From Massospora cicadina (lineage: Eukaryota > Entomophthoromycota > Entomophthoromycetes > Entomophthorales > Entomophthoraceae): a stretch of DNA of 64,000 bases. The notes under the pieces were generated by a model. That model was not told the origin of the DNA, searched no databases, and worked only from the letters and a program-made list of their open reading frames with translations. Positions 1 through 10,891 of the stretch are shown here, one piece after another. Location of the stretch: the NCBI GenBank assembly GCA_022478985.1, contig JAKSZP010007889.1:310001-374000 (forward strand), given 5' to 3'. Position 1 is the first letter of the stretch. Each line of letters starts with the position of its first letter. Made by a program: the position numbers and the translations under genes.

Positions 1-300
1 ATGTTCAAACCATTCCATCTGACTCTGGTGAGCTCTTTAGGGCTGAAGATGTCGCTGAAGATAAGCTCCATCATATTGTAGCCAAAGATGTCATGATGGT
101 CACTACTTGGACCACAGCAAAAGCAACTAAACTCTTGAAGGTTACTAAAGAAGCCCGAGCATAGGTATCAAAACTTATGCAAAACAGGTTTTTGATCAGG
201 ATTTAGACCTTCAACCCAGATGTTCAACTGACCTACCTTCACACAAAAACGTACAAGTAGCCATTCCCATGAAGACCTTAGCAGATAACTTCCCATATAA

Positions 301-660
301 TTGCTTAAGTCTAAAATCACACCTGGAATTGGGCAACGGTCACAGTATTCACAAATAAATACCTCTGAAAACTACTCTGAATGTACTTATGTGGATACAG
401 CAGTAAACAAGGTGCGAGTTTGGGACATCATCAATAGTGGTGCTCCTATCAATATAGTCAGCAAAAAGTTGGTTAAAAAGTTGAAAATTGCGCCCAATGT
501 TGCACATTGTCAGGAATATGGTGCAGCTGGAGCGCATACAACTAAATTGATGGGTGCATTTAGTACCCTACCTCTCAGCTTCGGATCTATTGTAGTGACA
601 GCACTTGCTATAGTGTTGCTGATATGAACTATGATATTCTAATCAGGACTTATTTCATAA
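301..660 (+). pseudogene. G1 aspartic protease remnant
   Basis: The retropepsin-type protease of a gypsy Pol cuts Gag-Pol during particle maturation. The translation near 420-480 contains INSGAPINIVSKKLVKKL, matching the family pattern D-S/T-G-A-x-V-N-I-I-S-x-K-L seen also in B and F. The catalytic aspartate has become Asn (NSG), so the enzyme would be dead. The frame is open for about 108 codons but has no credible start, and it continues from an unresolved upstream gag-pol linker at 1-300. Confidence 0.75.
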
Positions 661-822
661 GGAGATATGGTTTTGTTACCAATCATAAGGATGATGCTCT
701 TATCATTCTTGGCCAGGATATCCCACTTTACTATAACCAGGATAGGGCAGTTGAGAGAAAAAAACCATCCTATTAGTAAATATGGCCTACAAAGATGGAG
801 TAGTCTCAATTAAGTATGCAAA

Positions 823-1195
823 GTGTGGTCAAAGATAACAGCACTACCTACCCAGATCAATGAGTTAAAGGGCATATCACTTTGGTCAAATCAGCATATT
901 ACTATACCCTCCAGAGATCAAGTAATTGTCCCAACTGGACTAACAATTAATATCCTGGAAGTACTTTATGGTGAAGTAAATCAACCATGGTCTAAATCTC
1001 GATTTGCACAAAACATTGCCCTTGGTTTTATCATTCCTGGCCATGGAGAAATACATATCTTATAGATCGGTGTATCCCCCTTTAGGTTGGGACCACCTAG
1101 TGCTAAAAAAAGAAATACATATATTATTTGCAAACCTGAAAAATTGGCCCATCTCCATCAAGCAACATCAAACAATCGCATTTCTGCATTAGTTC
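823..1195 (+). pseudogene. G1 dUTPase-like beta-barrel remnant between protease and RT
   Basis: The translation reads with the rhythm of a trimeric dUTPase: an ITIPS..Q turn, a VPTGL strand, a YGEV turn, then PGHGEIHIL followed by a LFANL strand and a final QTIAFLH strand. The equivalent piece of element B (30530-31036, minus) repeats all of these landmarks, with PGQGEV and VANL. The catalytic Asp of dUTPase motif 3 and the Arg-Ser-Gly of motif 2 are not visible, so if it is this fold it is catalytically eroded or was recruited for a structural role. The reading frame is interrupted by a 52-bp insertion at 1059-1110. Assignment rests on motif spacing only and needs a profile or structure search. 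Confidence 0.45.
1059..1110 (+). mobile_element. 52-bp LINE 3'-end micro-insertion with target duplication
   Basis: AGAAATACATAT occurs at 1047-1058 and again at 1111-1122, flanking 52 bp that end in a short A run. The insert ends CACCTAGTGCT plus As, close to the 3' end of the LINE-II copy at 18300-18357 (CACCATTAGTACT plus As). Removing the insert and one repeat rejoins the flanking reading frame across a conserved GEIHI-LFANL stretch. This is what a severely 5'-truncated LINE or SINE insertion leaves behind. Confidence 0.75.
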
Positions 1196-1479
1196 CCTAC
1201 CTCAGAAATTCGCTCATTCCATGAGTCTGAAACTTTTGTCAAATTAGGGCTCCCTGATAAGGACCAACTCAACATAAATAATGCCAACCCTATGGCCAAT
1301 TTAAGTAACCTGACAACTCTGAGAAAAGCCAAACTCAGGAGTCCTTCTCTAAATATCAGGAAATTTGCACAAGATGATTTCAACTTGAAATGAAATAAGG
1401 GTGTCACTCACAATATTGATACTGAAGATCATAAACCAATTTAATCACACCCAATTAGATGCTCAAAATCATCAGAAGA

Positions 1480-2600
1480 AGCTGTATCCAAGGAGATTAA
1501 GAAACTCCTAAATCATGGCATGTTAGTGCCTTCAAAAAGTCCTCGGGCAGCACTAATTTTAATATTAAAGGAAAAGGTTGGAATCAACTGAGTAGTCATT
1601 GATTATCAGAAGTTAAACAACATCACAAAGAAGGATTTGTACTCTTCCACAAATTGATGATATCTGAATAGGGTAGGGGCGCGAAGTTCTTCTTGCAATG
1701 GACCTCATCAGCAAGTATTCGCAAATAGATCTTCCCAAAAAGAAGCGTGAGAAAAGTGTATTTATAACCCAAGAGGGCCTATTCCAGACAACGAGAATGC
1801 CTCAAGGGCTCTGCAATGCCCCAGCTAATTTCCAAAGGGCTATGGACATAATTCTGGGAGATTTGAAGTTGATATGTGTACTAATGTACCTTGATGATAT
1901 TAACGTTTTCAGATCGAATATTTTTCAACCACCTGGAACACTTAGAGGGGGTTTTCAGAAGGCTAGCAGATTCAAACTTAGAATCAAGCCCACTGAGGGC
2001 CAGATCTTTAAAGTCCAGCTGGAATACCTGGGATTTGTAAATTAACAAAGTGGGTTTTTGGCCCCTACTCTATAAGCTGGATGCCATCTCCAGAATGAAA
2101 TGGCCCGAATCCAAGTGAAATATCCAAGTATTCCTAGACATAATTGGGTACTATCACCGATTTATTGCCAAATTTGTACAGCTCAGAGAGCCGCTTTTCT
2201 ATCTACTTAAAGATAAGGTCACATTTGACTGGATTCCAGCTTTCCAGAATGCATTTAACCAACTCTGATTGGCCCTATTGGAAGCGCCTGTTCTTTGATA
2301 CCTCTACTTTGATCATGAATTTATTGTCCAAACTGACTCATCCCTAACAGCAGTGGAGGCCATGTTATCCCAAGTTGAGGAAGACAGTGAAGAACATTCA
2401 GTTATCTTTGCTAGTTGGATCTTAAATGTTCATGAGAGGAATTGCACTGTGACAGAATGAGAATGCTTAGCCGTCATATAAGCTTGAAAGCAATTTTGGG
2501 TCTACCTCCATGGCCCTCATTTCAAAATTAGTACTGATCACGCTTCCCTAAGATTGTTGAACAACTTAAGAGAACCTGAGAGCCGATTAGCCTTTGGGAA
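1480..2600 (+). pseudogene. G1 reverse transcriptase and RNase H remnant
   Basis: The RT copies element RNA into DNA. Visible landmarks are VVIDYQKLNN near 1600, MPQGLCNAPANFQRAM near 1800-1850 and the catalytic YLDD box at 1887-1898, which is intact. Thumb-like sequence follows to about 2300, then RNase H with DSSLTAVEAMLSQ and ISTDHASLRLL up to 2600. Stops fall within the RT fingers and again before RNase H, and the frame changes at least three times, so no functional product is possible. Confidence 0.9.
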
Positions 2601-2699
2601 TAAAAACTCTAAGCTTATGACTATGCAATCGAGCATCAAGCTGGGGAAAAACATCAAAACGCTGATTAACTATCCTGACTACCCACCATTGCAACACTT

Positions 2700-3905
2700 A
2701 GTCTTGCCGCCAATGTGCTGTTTAAGAAAATGGTCAGTGGAGAGTACCAAGATGAGCCCAAACCTGTCCAGAAAATATTATCAGATTTACAAAAAAATAC
2801 AATTATCAAAAACGTGATGCTTTACAAGATTGTTGAGGGCAAGAAGTATATTTTTCCAAGACCCTTGGCCCAAACAGACTTAATAATGGCGGCACATAAG
2901 GCCATAGGACATCGTTTGATTCAAAAAGACAGAAAAGCATCTGAAGCAATTTTTCTTGGAGTCAATGCATTCTGACATCCAGGAAACATTTTAATTCTGT
3001 GCGGAGTGATAAGGCAAAAAACTATTTTAAAAAAGCACATATTATCAGCTTGTTTGGCCCAAGTTCACTTGGCACACTGTATCTATTGACGTTGTCTGGC
3101 CACTTCCAAAAAGCAATACAAAGGCCAAGTACATTATTGTAGTTATCAACCGCTTGACCAAATGGGTCAAGGCCAAGGATATTTTGAGAAGCAGGAGCGG
3201 CAACTACATCCAAGCCCTTCTTGAAGACATCATTCACAAGCATAGATGTCCCCAGGTTATTCTGACCAATAATGGAACAAATTTTACCGCCAATGTCCTT
3301 ACCAAGAACAACCAGTTAATGGGAGTACAAGACGTGCTTTCTGCTCCCTATCATCCTGAAACTAATGTTACAGTTGAGCACACAAACGGGACATTGGTGA
3401 ACATTATCAGGAAATTACTTTGTTTAAACCATACAAATGTAGTACTTATTTAAGTTTGGCAGTATTTGCCTACAATAACTCCCACTATTCATCAACCAGG
3501 ATGTCCCCTTTTCAAGTATTATATGGAAGACATCCATCCCTACCAGTACTAGTATATTTTTCATAGAGGATCCTGGTGAAAACACTTATCTTTGATACAT
3601 CAAGAAGCTTGTGGATACCTTAATCAAACTACAAGCTCAAGTTTTTGACAACAGTTTCGCTGTGAAAAGGCCTGACATCAAAAGGACTTAGAAAAACGCT
3701 ACGAATTGGCCAGTATCGAGGTTTAAAATGGAGTTTTATTTTGCAACGCCCTTGGATTGGGCCAATTGCAAAAGTTAGATTGCATCTTGATAGGCCCATT
3801 TGAAGTGATCGAGAAGACATCTAAGTTCACATACACAATCAAGGATATTAGGACAAGCCATATACAACTGACTCCATGTAAAGTTCCTAAGAAGGTTCAA
3901 TAAGC
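2700..3905 (+). pseudogene. G1 integrase remnant
   Basis: The integrase inserts the cDNA into the host chromosome. Readable parts are an eroded HHCC region near 2880-3000, a core with SIDVVWPLP near 3085, KYIIVVINRLTKWVKAKD near 3120-3180, ILTNNGTNFTA near 3260 (catalytic Asp replaced by Asn) and PYHPETN near 3350 (catalytic Glu region). The C-terminal part runs to about 3900 and ends in KVPKKVQ and a stop. I find no chromodomain after it, unlike elements A, C and E. Confidence 0.85.
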
Positions 3906-4170
3906 TGAGTGACTAAGAAAAATAAAAAAGAGGAAAATTAGTAATAAAAAAATAAAAAGAAACAAATAAATATATGATTTTAACATAATTAATGTTTTAG
4001 TTTGCACTTGAGAATGGGTGAGGATTCAATCCAGATTCATCAGCAGTTTTGCCAAAAATTAACAATAATAGGATATAACTCTAGATTCTTCAGCAGTTTG
4101 GGCTGAAATTAACAAATGAAGAAAATCAATGAAGGCTAATTGGTAATCTTATGACTTATGTTCAAGTCAA

Positions 4171-4181
4171 GTGGGGGGAAA
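4171..4181 (+). other. G1 polypurine tract
   Basis: GTGGGGGGAA directly precedes TGTCAG, where the 3' LTR begins. Polypurine tracts prime plus-strand DNA synthesis in LTR elements and sit exactly at this position. Confidence 0.75.
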
Positions 4182-5160
4182 TGTCAGATTCTGGCGGTTG
4201 AATCAAAAATAAACCCTTTGACGACCAACAGATTGAGCCAATTATCCTCCCAATGCTCGAACTAATACTCTAGTTCTCATTTTAAAGCCTATTGCAATCT
4301 ATACGGCTTAGGCTGATTATGTCAATGTAAATACAATCTGAATATTTCTATAAAAAACTTTGGCAAATGCACTTGAAGATTTAAGCCAATTATCACTGCA
4401 CCAAAGCTCAGCAATTAATCCCAACTAATTGGGACTAAACTTATTAATTAGCATAAGAAATCGTTTGGGATTGCACTGAAGATAATGTCTACTATCCCAT
4501 GGAGAGATAGAAGTTAAAACGTAATTAATTTCCTGCCATAGGGCGAAATCCATATGTCAATCTTTGTAATCGGCATGAAGCACTTGCACATGGGCTGTCC
4601 AAATGGGAGTACCTAGTGCTATTATGAGAGGCCTGCTGACATCCTGATTAGGGGTACATCATCTACTTCTATCGATGTAGAAATTTCACAGAAGATGTAT
4701 TTTGTCAGCAGTATGATGAAACTCATATCAAGAGGAACCCAGGTCAATTTTAAATGTTCTTATTGCAATTTTTGTCCCTGAAATCCTCCCAATTTTGAGA
4801 GTATTTTGTCATTAATAAACCTTACAATAGGTCTCAATTTTATCAGTTCAAAGCCAAACTGAGGTGGAAAAATAATCTGTTGAAATTTCATGCTCAAATG
4901 TTGCCAGAAGATGCCCTAGAGGTAAAAATACTAGCGCCTGGCCTAATGAATGATCATCAAATAAATATCATCTAATAAAGATATATTTTATTTTAACTCT
5001 TTCCTAGTTTTTATAAGAAACCTTTCTCTGTAGAACGTCGACAATCTGAAAGTACCAAGCCCACAGCTTGTACCTTTGCCTTCTTAGGAAGAAGTTCCTG
5101 ATTACAAATAGACAATTAAGCCCAAAATTTATCAGAAGAGTTGGGGCTATTTATATACGC
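4182..5160 (+). repeat. G1 3' LTR (right end not determined)
   Basis: The sequence starts TGTCAGATTCTGG just after the polypurine tract and has no coding signal. It is AT-rich with several short A/T runs. I could not find a clear CA terminus or a partner LTR inside the window, so the right boundary is only a guess based on typical LTR length here (about 1 kb). Confidence 0.5.
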
Positions 5161-5289
5161 CTAGTGAGTATCTTACAGTCTGAATACTATAAGCCTTGGC
5201 AAAATTGATGATCATTTGGCCAAACTTCGTCCATATTAAGTGTGCAGGAATCTAAGTTATTAAGTGAGCAATCCTTGGAATACAACAAT

Positions 5290-6255
5290 CTTTGTCCATG
5301 GCGTCATCAAAGAAGTCTGGGGCCAAAATGACCTCCTTCACGGGGCATGCATGTTCCTTGTGCCCCAATGCGTTGCAGTGGTTGCAGATAGGCGGTGCAC
5401 ATTCCGGTGTGTTTCAGAATACCTTTGACACTCCCCATCTAGGAGGTGAAACATCACTGTGCATGGGATTCTTGTGAGGTCTGCAGACACATCAGGGATC
5501 AGGTTGATCACAGCAATTGTTTTTCCTATGCACAGGTTCAGCATCAGGTAAAACCGCTGTAGTTTGAGTTGTTTAATTTCTCCATAGATGGTAAGTCCAA
5601 GTCAGAGCTCCTCCTTGATTACCTTGTGGAAAGGTTGGTAGGGAGCAAGTTGAAGGAGATGAACAAAGTGTTTGCCTTGTTCCATCTGGTGCGTGCAATG
5701 TGCACAATTCGTTTGCCTTGGGGAGGTCAATTTTGATGCAGACCTTTGCGGTGGCATCTGCATCTTCTTCAGTTTCAAAGGCCATATTGATCCAGCTGTG
5801 GTGGATGGTATGGGTGGTAATATACACGCGTGGGGATAAAGGGAGGCCTGTGCCTCGCCCACTTTCTCCCACAGAATTTGAGAATCAACCTCTAGGAAAC
5901 TTTGGAGCTCAAGCTCTACCTTTGATAGGGGTTGACATACTGTATTTCATGTATAAGTTTTGTTTAGTAGTGAGCTCACACAAACCTAGACAGTGTCTGA
6001 GTTTGCGGTTTTTTGTAGCATTTGTTCCCAGTCTCCTACAGGGCTTTTCTTGCCCTTTAAAGCGCCATATTCCCCATTTTCTGATATGGCTTTCGCCAAG
6101 TTTAATTGATTTCTGTTAATTACGGCCATCTCTCCTGTTTGATTATCAAAAATTGCTGTTTTTATTGAATCATGGCAACTAATGTTATCATTACGGGAAA
6201 GAAAAGCCAAATAGTGCAAGACTTCATCTAATAAAATTATTATTTCTCTTGTCAT
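5290..6255 (-). mobile_element. LINE-I ORF1 fragment, antisense
   Basis: On the minus strand at 5345-5387 there is a complete CCHC zinc knuckle, CNHCNALGHKEHAC, as in the nucleic-acid-binding ORF1 protein of many LINEs. Upstream of it (5573-5872) a stretch with INMAFETEEDADATAKVCIK matches the position of DVGFMTAVDANRAASVTIEI in the LINE-I copy at 55.2 kb. A further minus frame at 5986-6255 may be the N-terminal part but has no recognisable domain. Several stops and frame changes are present, so it is a pseudogene. ORF2 was not found next to it. Confidence 0.65.
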
Positions 6256-7281
6256 TTGTTTCAGTTGTAGTGTTTTTATGCCCTTTGGGGTGATTTACCT
6301 ATCAGGCAATTCAATGAACCTGAAGTTAATTAGAGATGTTTGGACTATCACCCACATCCTGACAATGGGAACATTACTACTTCCTTTAAACTTAGCTACT
6401 AGAAATAATTCTTGCCTCATAAATTTGCAGCAAAAACATCTAAAACATCTAAAAAATATTCAAAGTCAAGCATCTATCATTGGTAGCTGGTAAGAAGGGA
6501 CCTTAATTATAGATATAGATATCATCTTTAATCCAATATACCAACAATAAAGGCCCTCTATAAATTGGATCCTGTTAATTTAAATTTTATTTACAGATAA
6601 TATCCTTGACAAGGTAATTATTTATTAGCTAATTATTCGTATAATTAATTAAATATCTATCTAAAACTTTCAACCTTATTTTATTCTTACTTACTATCTT
6701 TGACCTGTTATCATAACCTTTATGGTCGCAACTACCAGCAAGTATATCATCTATATGGCTGCTCAAAAATGCATTGGGAAAGGTAAAAACGGTCCAATAT
6801 GCTAAATTGGGCTTAAGTAAAGCAACAATGCTGATATTACTAAAAACTTTTTGTAAGATTAGTGATTAAGGTTTTAACAGATATTTTAGACTGAGATTGT
6901 CCTTTAGAATTAGCAAAACTAGAAGAGCTTATATAATTAAATTTTTACTTAATCTAAATTTTTATTCAGTTGGGATTAATAACATAAAGTCCTTACAAGA
7001 GGCACCCATAAAATGGCTTTGCCAAAAGCCAAAGCCACTCTCTGATTTCTTTAGCCTTAGCTTGTAAGATGTGAACTTTTTATTTACTTTGTTCCTAAGC
7101 TTACATTTTCCCTCATATGAAATTAAGTCTTAATAATCTCTAAATGATGATCAAATCTTAAACATCAATATATAATCAATGTTTAGTATAAATAGTAACT
7201 TGCCTTATTTAGGTATTTGAGGCACCCAACCAAGGGATGGACGTTACCAACCATAGCAAAGAAACCCAAAACAAACATGTT
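6256..7281. other. AT-rich stretch without recognisable gene
   Basis: Short frames exist on both strands, but none has domain-like content. The stretch is rich in A/T runs and ends at the left edge of a chromovirus LTR (7282). It may be decayed element or intergenic DNA; I see no evidence for either. Confidence 0.5.
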
Positions 7282-8944
7282 TGTCAAGGGAGAAGGCATA
7301 TGAAGTTTACACTGTTCTGCCATTTGGGTTGCAAAAGCACCCAAAAGGCAATTCATAATGCCAGAGGCATTGCTCCTCGGATGATGTTGGCTTGTGTGGG
7401 GAGATGTTTGATGATTGAGTTTTGATAAATTTCTAACATAAAAAGGAACTTGGCAAAAACCAGGCTTGCCACTCCAGACCCAGGTGGCTTTTTGCAGAGA
7501 GTTGAATGATCATATTTGGTATTTTAGATATTCCATAGGAGGGTTTAGAACAAAAACAGAGGTGAGTGGGTAGATCCTCGCCTGGATAAGAGATAGATGG
7601 CCCACAGGATTTCAACCTCCTGCTGGCAGGTGGCAACAATTGGGTTGAATTCCTGAATATCTTACATGATACGCCCAGTTGACTGCAATAGGAGAAATAG
7701 TTACTATCATGACTGGTATTGCCCAGCCAATGAAGGGTCCAAGGGGTCATATCATTAGTGCCATAGAGAGTTTGGCAAGAAAATTTTGAAATAATCTAAA
7801 AATTGGGAACTCAGGGAATTTTTTAATGAATGGCAAATTAAAAAATCAAACATCAATTTTCAGTGTGTTATGACTGCTTAAATAGATGATCAAATTGGGG
7901 AATAACTTAGAACATCATGGGATTGGGGCCCTCAAATTTTGATCTAACCCGGTAAACTTTGAGCAAAAGGGGGGAAATGAATTTACTTTGAACTGACTTT
8001 GAAATTGTCAGCGGTGGGATTAGTCACTGTCAGTTTGGCCTTGGATGTCCAAATTGCAGTTTACTACTTTTCCAATGTTTACCACAATGGCATCTCGCCT
8101 GGTAGGTGATGGAACCTCCCAAGGCCACCCCAAGTAGGGGTAGTCCCAGGAGGTCAGAAATGGGGTTTGGGATATCCAACCCATCTACACACGGTCTCTT
8201 TGGCATCTGTTCAGCCAAGTGAGATGCATCAAATGAAAATTTTAATTTTTGAGAGGAGTGTTTGGGCTAATGGCAACATTTGCCTGTGACCCTATGACAA
8301 CATCAAGTTCTGTCAAAGATTTGACATCTAGGACATTCATCTTAGATGTTAAATGTCTATCATGATTTTTCCCTGATGTTTTAGGGGAGTTCCAAAGTGG
8401 CAACAACATTGCCCAATGGCCTGATTTCATTGGCAATTTTTACTAAGGATTTATCTGGACACATTCTTATTAAGAGGTACACGCCTGTTGAGCTTTGTCC
8501 CCAATGTCTTTAAACCAGATTTTGACCGATGACAACATTTTCCAGTGGCCCAATGCCATTGGCGAGTTTTTCCAAAGATTTGACACTTGTTTTCTCATTT
8601 ACTGAATGTGTGAGCCAGTTGGGCTTTGTTACTGAGGGTTTAAGACTTCCAGATCATGATTTTAAGGCTCAGTGCCATCAACTTCATAAAAACTTTTCAG
8701 CCCATGGGGTGGTAGCTTTCAATAATCTCAGCGTAATTTTCTTAATTTGCCATATTAATTCAGTGGAGGTAATTGTGGGAACAGGTGGAATCTTCAGAAG
8801 GAGGGATGTAACCCAAAGCTCATCTACCATATGGGTGAAATCACTCTTTATGATGAGAGGGACAGCTGCCCTCTTTGGACCCTTTTTAGTGGTAAATAAG
8901 AACACTAACAAATCTAGGAAGAGGGGACGCTCCCTGGACTTACA
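7282..8944 (-). repeat. Chromovirus A/C-family LTR, minus orientation (probably solo)
   Basis: On the minus strand it begins TGTAAGTCC at 8944, like the LTRs of C (38924, 34020) and A (56743, 62585). It ends ...CTTGACA at 7282, like CATGACA of A. Its internal sequence follows the A LTR, and frames such as 8684-8911 (-) match the LTR-encoded ORFs of A. It is about 290 bp longer than the A LTR because a unit near 8270-8590 is repeated. No internal coding sequence of the family adjoins either end, which suggests a solo LTR, but the flanks ATGTT and GGGTT match only in part. Confidence 0.75.
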
Positions 8945-9735
8945 GGGTTAATAAAACCAGAATAAAACCTACAAAAAAGCAGGGAGTGGAAAACTGCTAG
9001 CCCACCATGGCAGAGGGGGAGAGTGGTTCAGGCAGTACAGCATCAGGCTTAGCAGATACATAAGAAGTGGCGCTATTGAGGGCAGATGTAAGCTGAGAGC
9101 AAGGGTGTTGAGGCGTCAACAAGGTGAGGATTAAGGCTGTAAAAAAGTGTTTGATAGAGATAATACCATCTGGAGGAAAGTTTCAAAATATTCTGAAAAA
9201 TGGTGTTCAGCTTGAAGGTGTGCATCTAAGAGTAGAGCGAAATTAGCATTAGATTCTTTAGTGATTTTAATTTTAGGGTTAAAGGCTGCAAGGCTAATAA
9301 CATACAAGGTAGCATTACTGGCAGTGTAGGCCAACTTGTTAATTTCTTCCCATGCTTCAAGAAAATCTGGGGAGAAATTTGGCATATTAGTTCCTTTTAT
9401 GAATTTGTAAACAAATTTTGCTACTGCTTTGCAGAGGAGAGGACAATGGGGCGAGTCCATCAATGCTATAGCAAGCTAAGGGTACTTTGGAAGGGGATAG
9501 CATTGAGTTTAGTAACATAACGCCTGGGTGGGAGAGGATTGGCATAATCAGAATTTAGAAATTCAGACAATCCATATCCATCAGTGGGGCTTTATCTGAT
9601 TTGTCCTCCTCATCTATGACAATTTCACCTGATTTGTCAACCTCATCCAATAGGGCCCATGGATTTTGGTAAGCATGATTAGGCGTGGCAGTTTAAGGGT
9701 GGTGGTAGTTGGAAAATGAGAAGTTGATTTGTGGT
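8945..9735 (-). mobile_element. LINE-II ORF1 C-terminal fragment
   Basis: The minus-strand frame 9131-9463 (110 codons) contains NMPNFSPDFLEAWEEINKLA, which matches HIPNFPHDFEEDVKYKIVELA in the LINE-II copy near 17.85 kb, so a domain with P-N-F-x2-D-F is shared. The frame is open but lacks a credible start and is cut by element D's 5' LTR at 9736. An acidic stretch, DEVDKSGEIVIDEEDKSDKA, precedes it. Function of this domain is unknown to me. Confidence 0.55.
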
Positions 9736-10847
9736 TGTTGGGATTTTTGCCCATATTCCCAGCTGACTAGATTACCAGGGGTCGCTAGGGGATAATTCCC
9801 TATAGCAAAGTGAATTAAATATCGGTTGACCCTGATTTTGGGATAACAAAGGTCAGGTGATTTTAGGTAATTCTCCAGGAACAGATCTGTTGGGGATCAA
9901 TCTGGGTGAATGCTTAAGATCTTGTAAGGCAGAGTTGCTGACAAAATGGGGACCTATGATAGTTGATTGATGATTGACTATCAGTTGTACCAATTAGGAT
10001 TGGTTGGGTTTCATCACCGACTGATTGGGAATTTAAGGAGCAAGTTGCAAGGTCAGTGATGCTGCCTGCAAATAGCAAATCGATCAGTTGGTTAACAACC
10101 AGCCTTAATGTGTAACAAGTTCCATTACCTAAGAAGGTCACTTGCCAAATATGGTTGGTTTGCTAGGATCAAGAGTAACAGTTAGGGATATGTTTCTGAC
10201 TCTTTCCGTTTTAGGTCTCAAAGATAATCAATGATGAAATCCTAGCCAAGATGGGGAAAACCATTGCTGATAAGATGACAATGGGTAATTTAATAGCAAC
10301 AGCTGTCATTTCATTGATGAGATGTCAACTGAGGGTTGGGTTCCAAATTCCCACTATAAATTCCCCTAAGAATTTACTTAATAAAAACAATAATTAAAAC
10401 GTTGCGTAATTACCAGTATTCTTTATTAGTTCTATTATTCTTAAAATTATTGTTGTGTGCTTTAATTGGTGACTCTTTAGGATAAAGAGTTAGGATTTGA
10501 GCGTGGATCCAGAGAAGAGAAGCTGAGCTAAGAAGGGAATTTCTGCCAACTGTGTGTCACCTGAGAGAAGCTGTAAGCGAAGATCTGAGCGTGGATCAAG
10601 TTAGGCAGTATAAGGGAACAAATTCCTATTGAGGACATCTTAAGTTTTTTTGAGGAGGAATACTAGTCAAGCGTTGGACCCAATACTAGTGCTTTATTCA
10701 ACTATGGATAATAGTCTTCATACTATTAAGGTATATATATATTTATTATCAAACAATGCAAAGAATTGCACAACACTGAACCTTTTCAGGTAATTATTTT
10801 AAGGGTTGTCAGCCATGAACAATCAACAAAACCCATAAATTTTAACA
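9736..10847 (+). repeat. Element D 5' LTR
   Basis: It starts TGTTGGGATTTTTG and ends TTTTAACA, followed after two bases by the primer site. The whole length aligns by eye with the solo LTR at 20026-21140 (1115 bp) and with the reverse complement of 45938-47091. A TA-rich microsatellite lies near 10733-10745 inside it. Confidence 0.88.
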
Positions 10848-10849
10848 AT

Positions 10850-10867
10850 TGGTGCTCACTACAGGGG
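10850..10867 (+). other. Element D primer-binding site
   Basis: TGGTGCTCACTACAGGGG lies two bases after the LTR end, where minus-strand DNA synthesis is primed. The same 18 bases, allowing small changes, follow the 5' LTR of B (32892-32909, minus) and of F (from 40968). The initial TGG fits a tRNA 3' CCA end, but I cannot name the tRNA. Confidence 0.7.
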
Positions 10868-10891
10868 TGTAGTTGAGTAAGATACTAGGAT

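Larger units (their letters stand above)
1..4181 (+). mobile_element. Ty3/gypsy retrotransposon G1, internal region (left end outside window)
   Basis: Reading left to right, the order protease, a dUTPase-like stretch, reverse transcriptase, RNase H and integrase is recognisable, which is the Ty3/gypsy order. All domains are broken by stops and frameshifts, so this is a fossil. A purine tract at 4171-4180 followed by TGTCAG at 4182 marks the internal end and the start of the 3' LTR. The 5' LTR and gag lie left of the window. Protein similarity to element B (27.3-33.4 kb), element D (9.7-16.4 kb) and element F (48.7-51.5 kb) puts G1 in the same lineage, which shows no chromodomain after the integrase. 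Confidence 0.9.
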
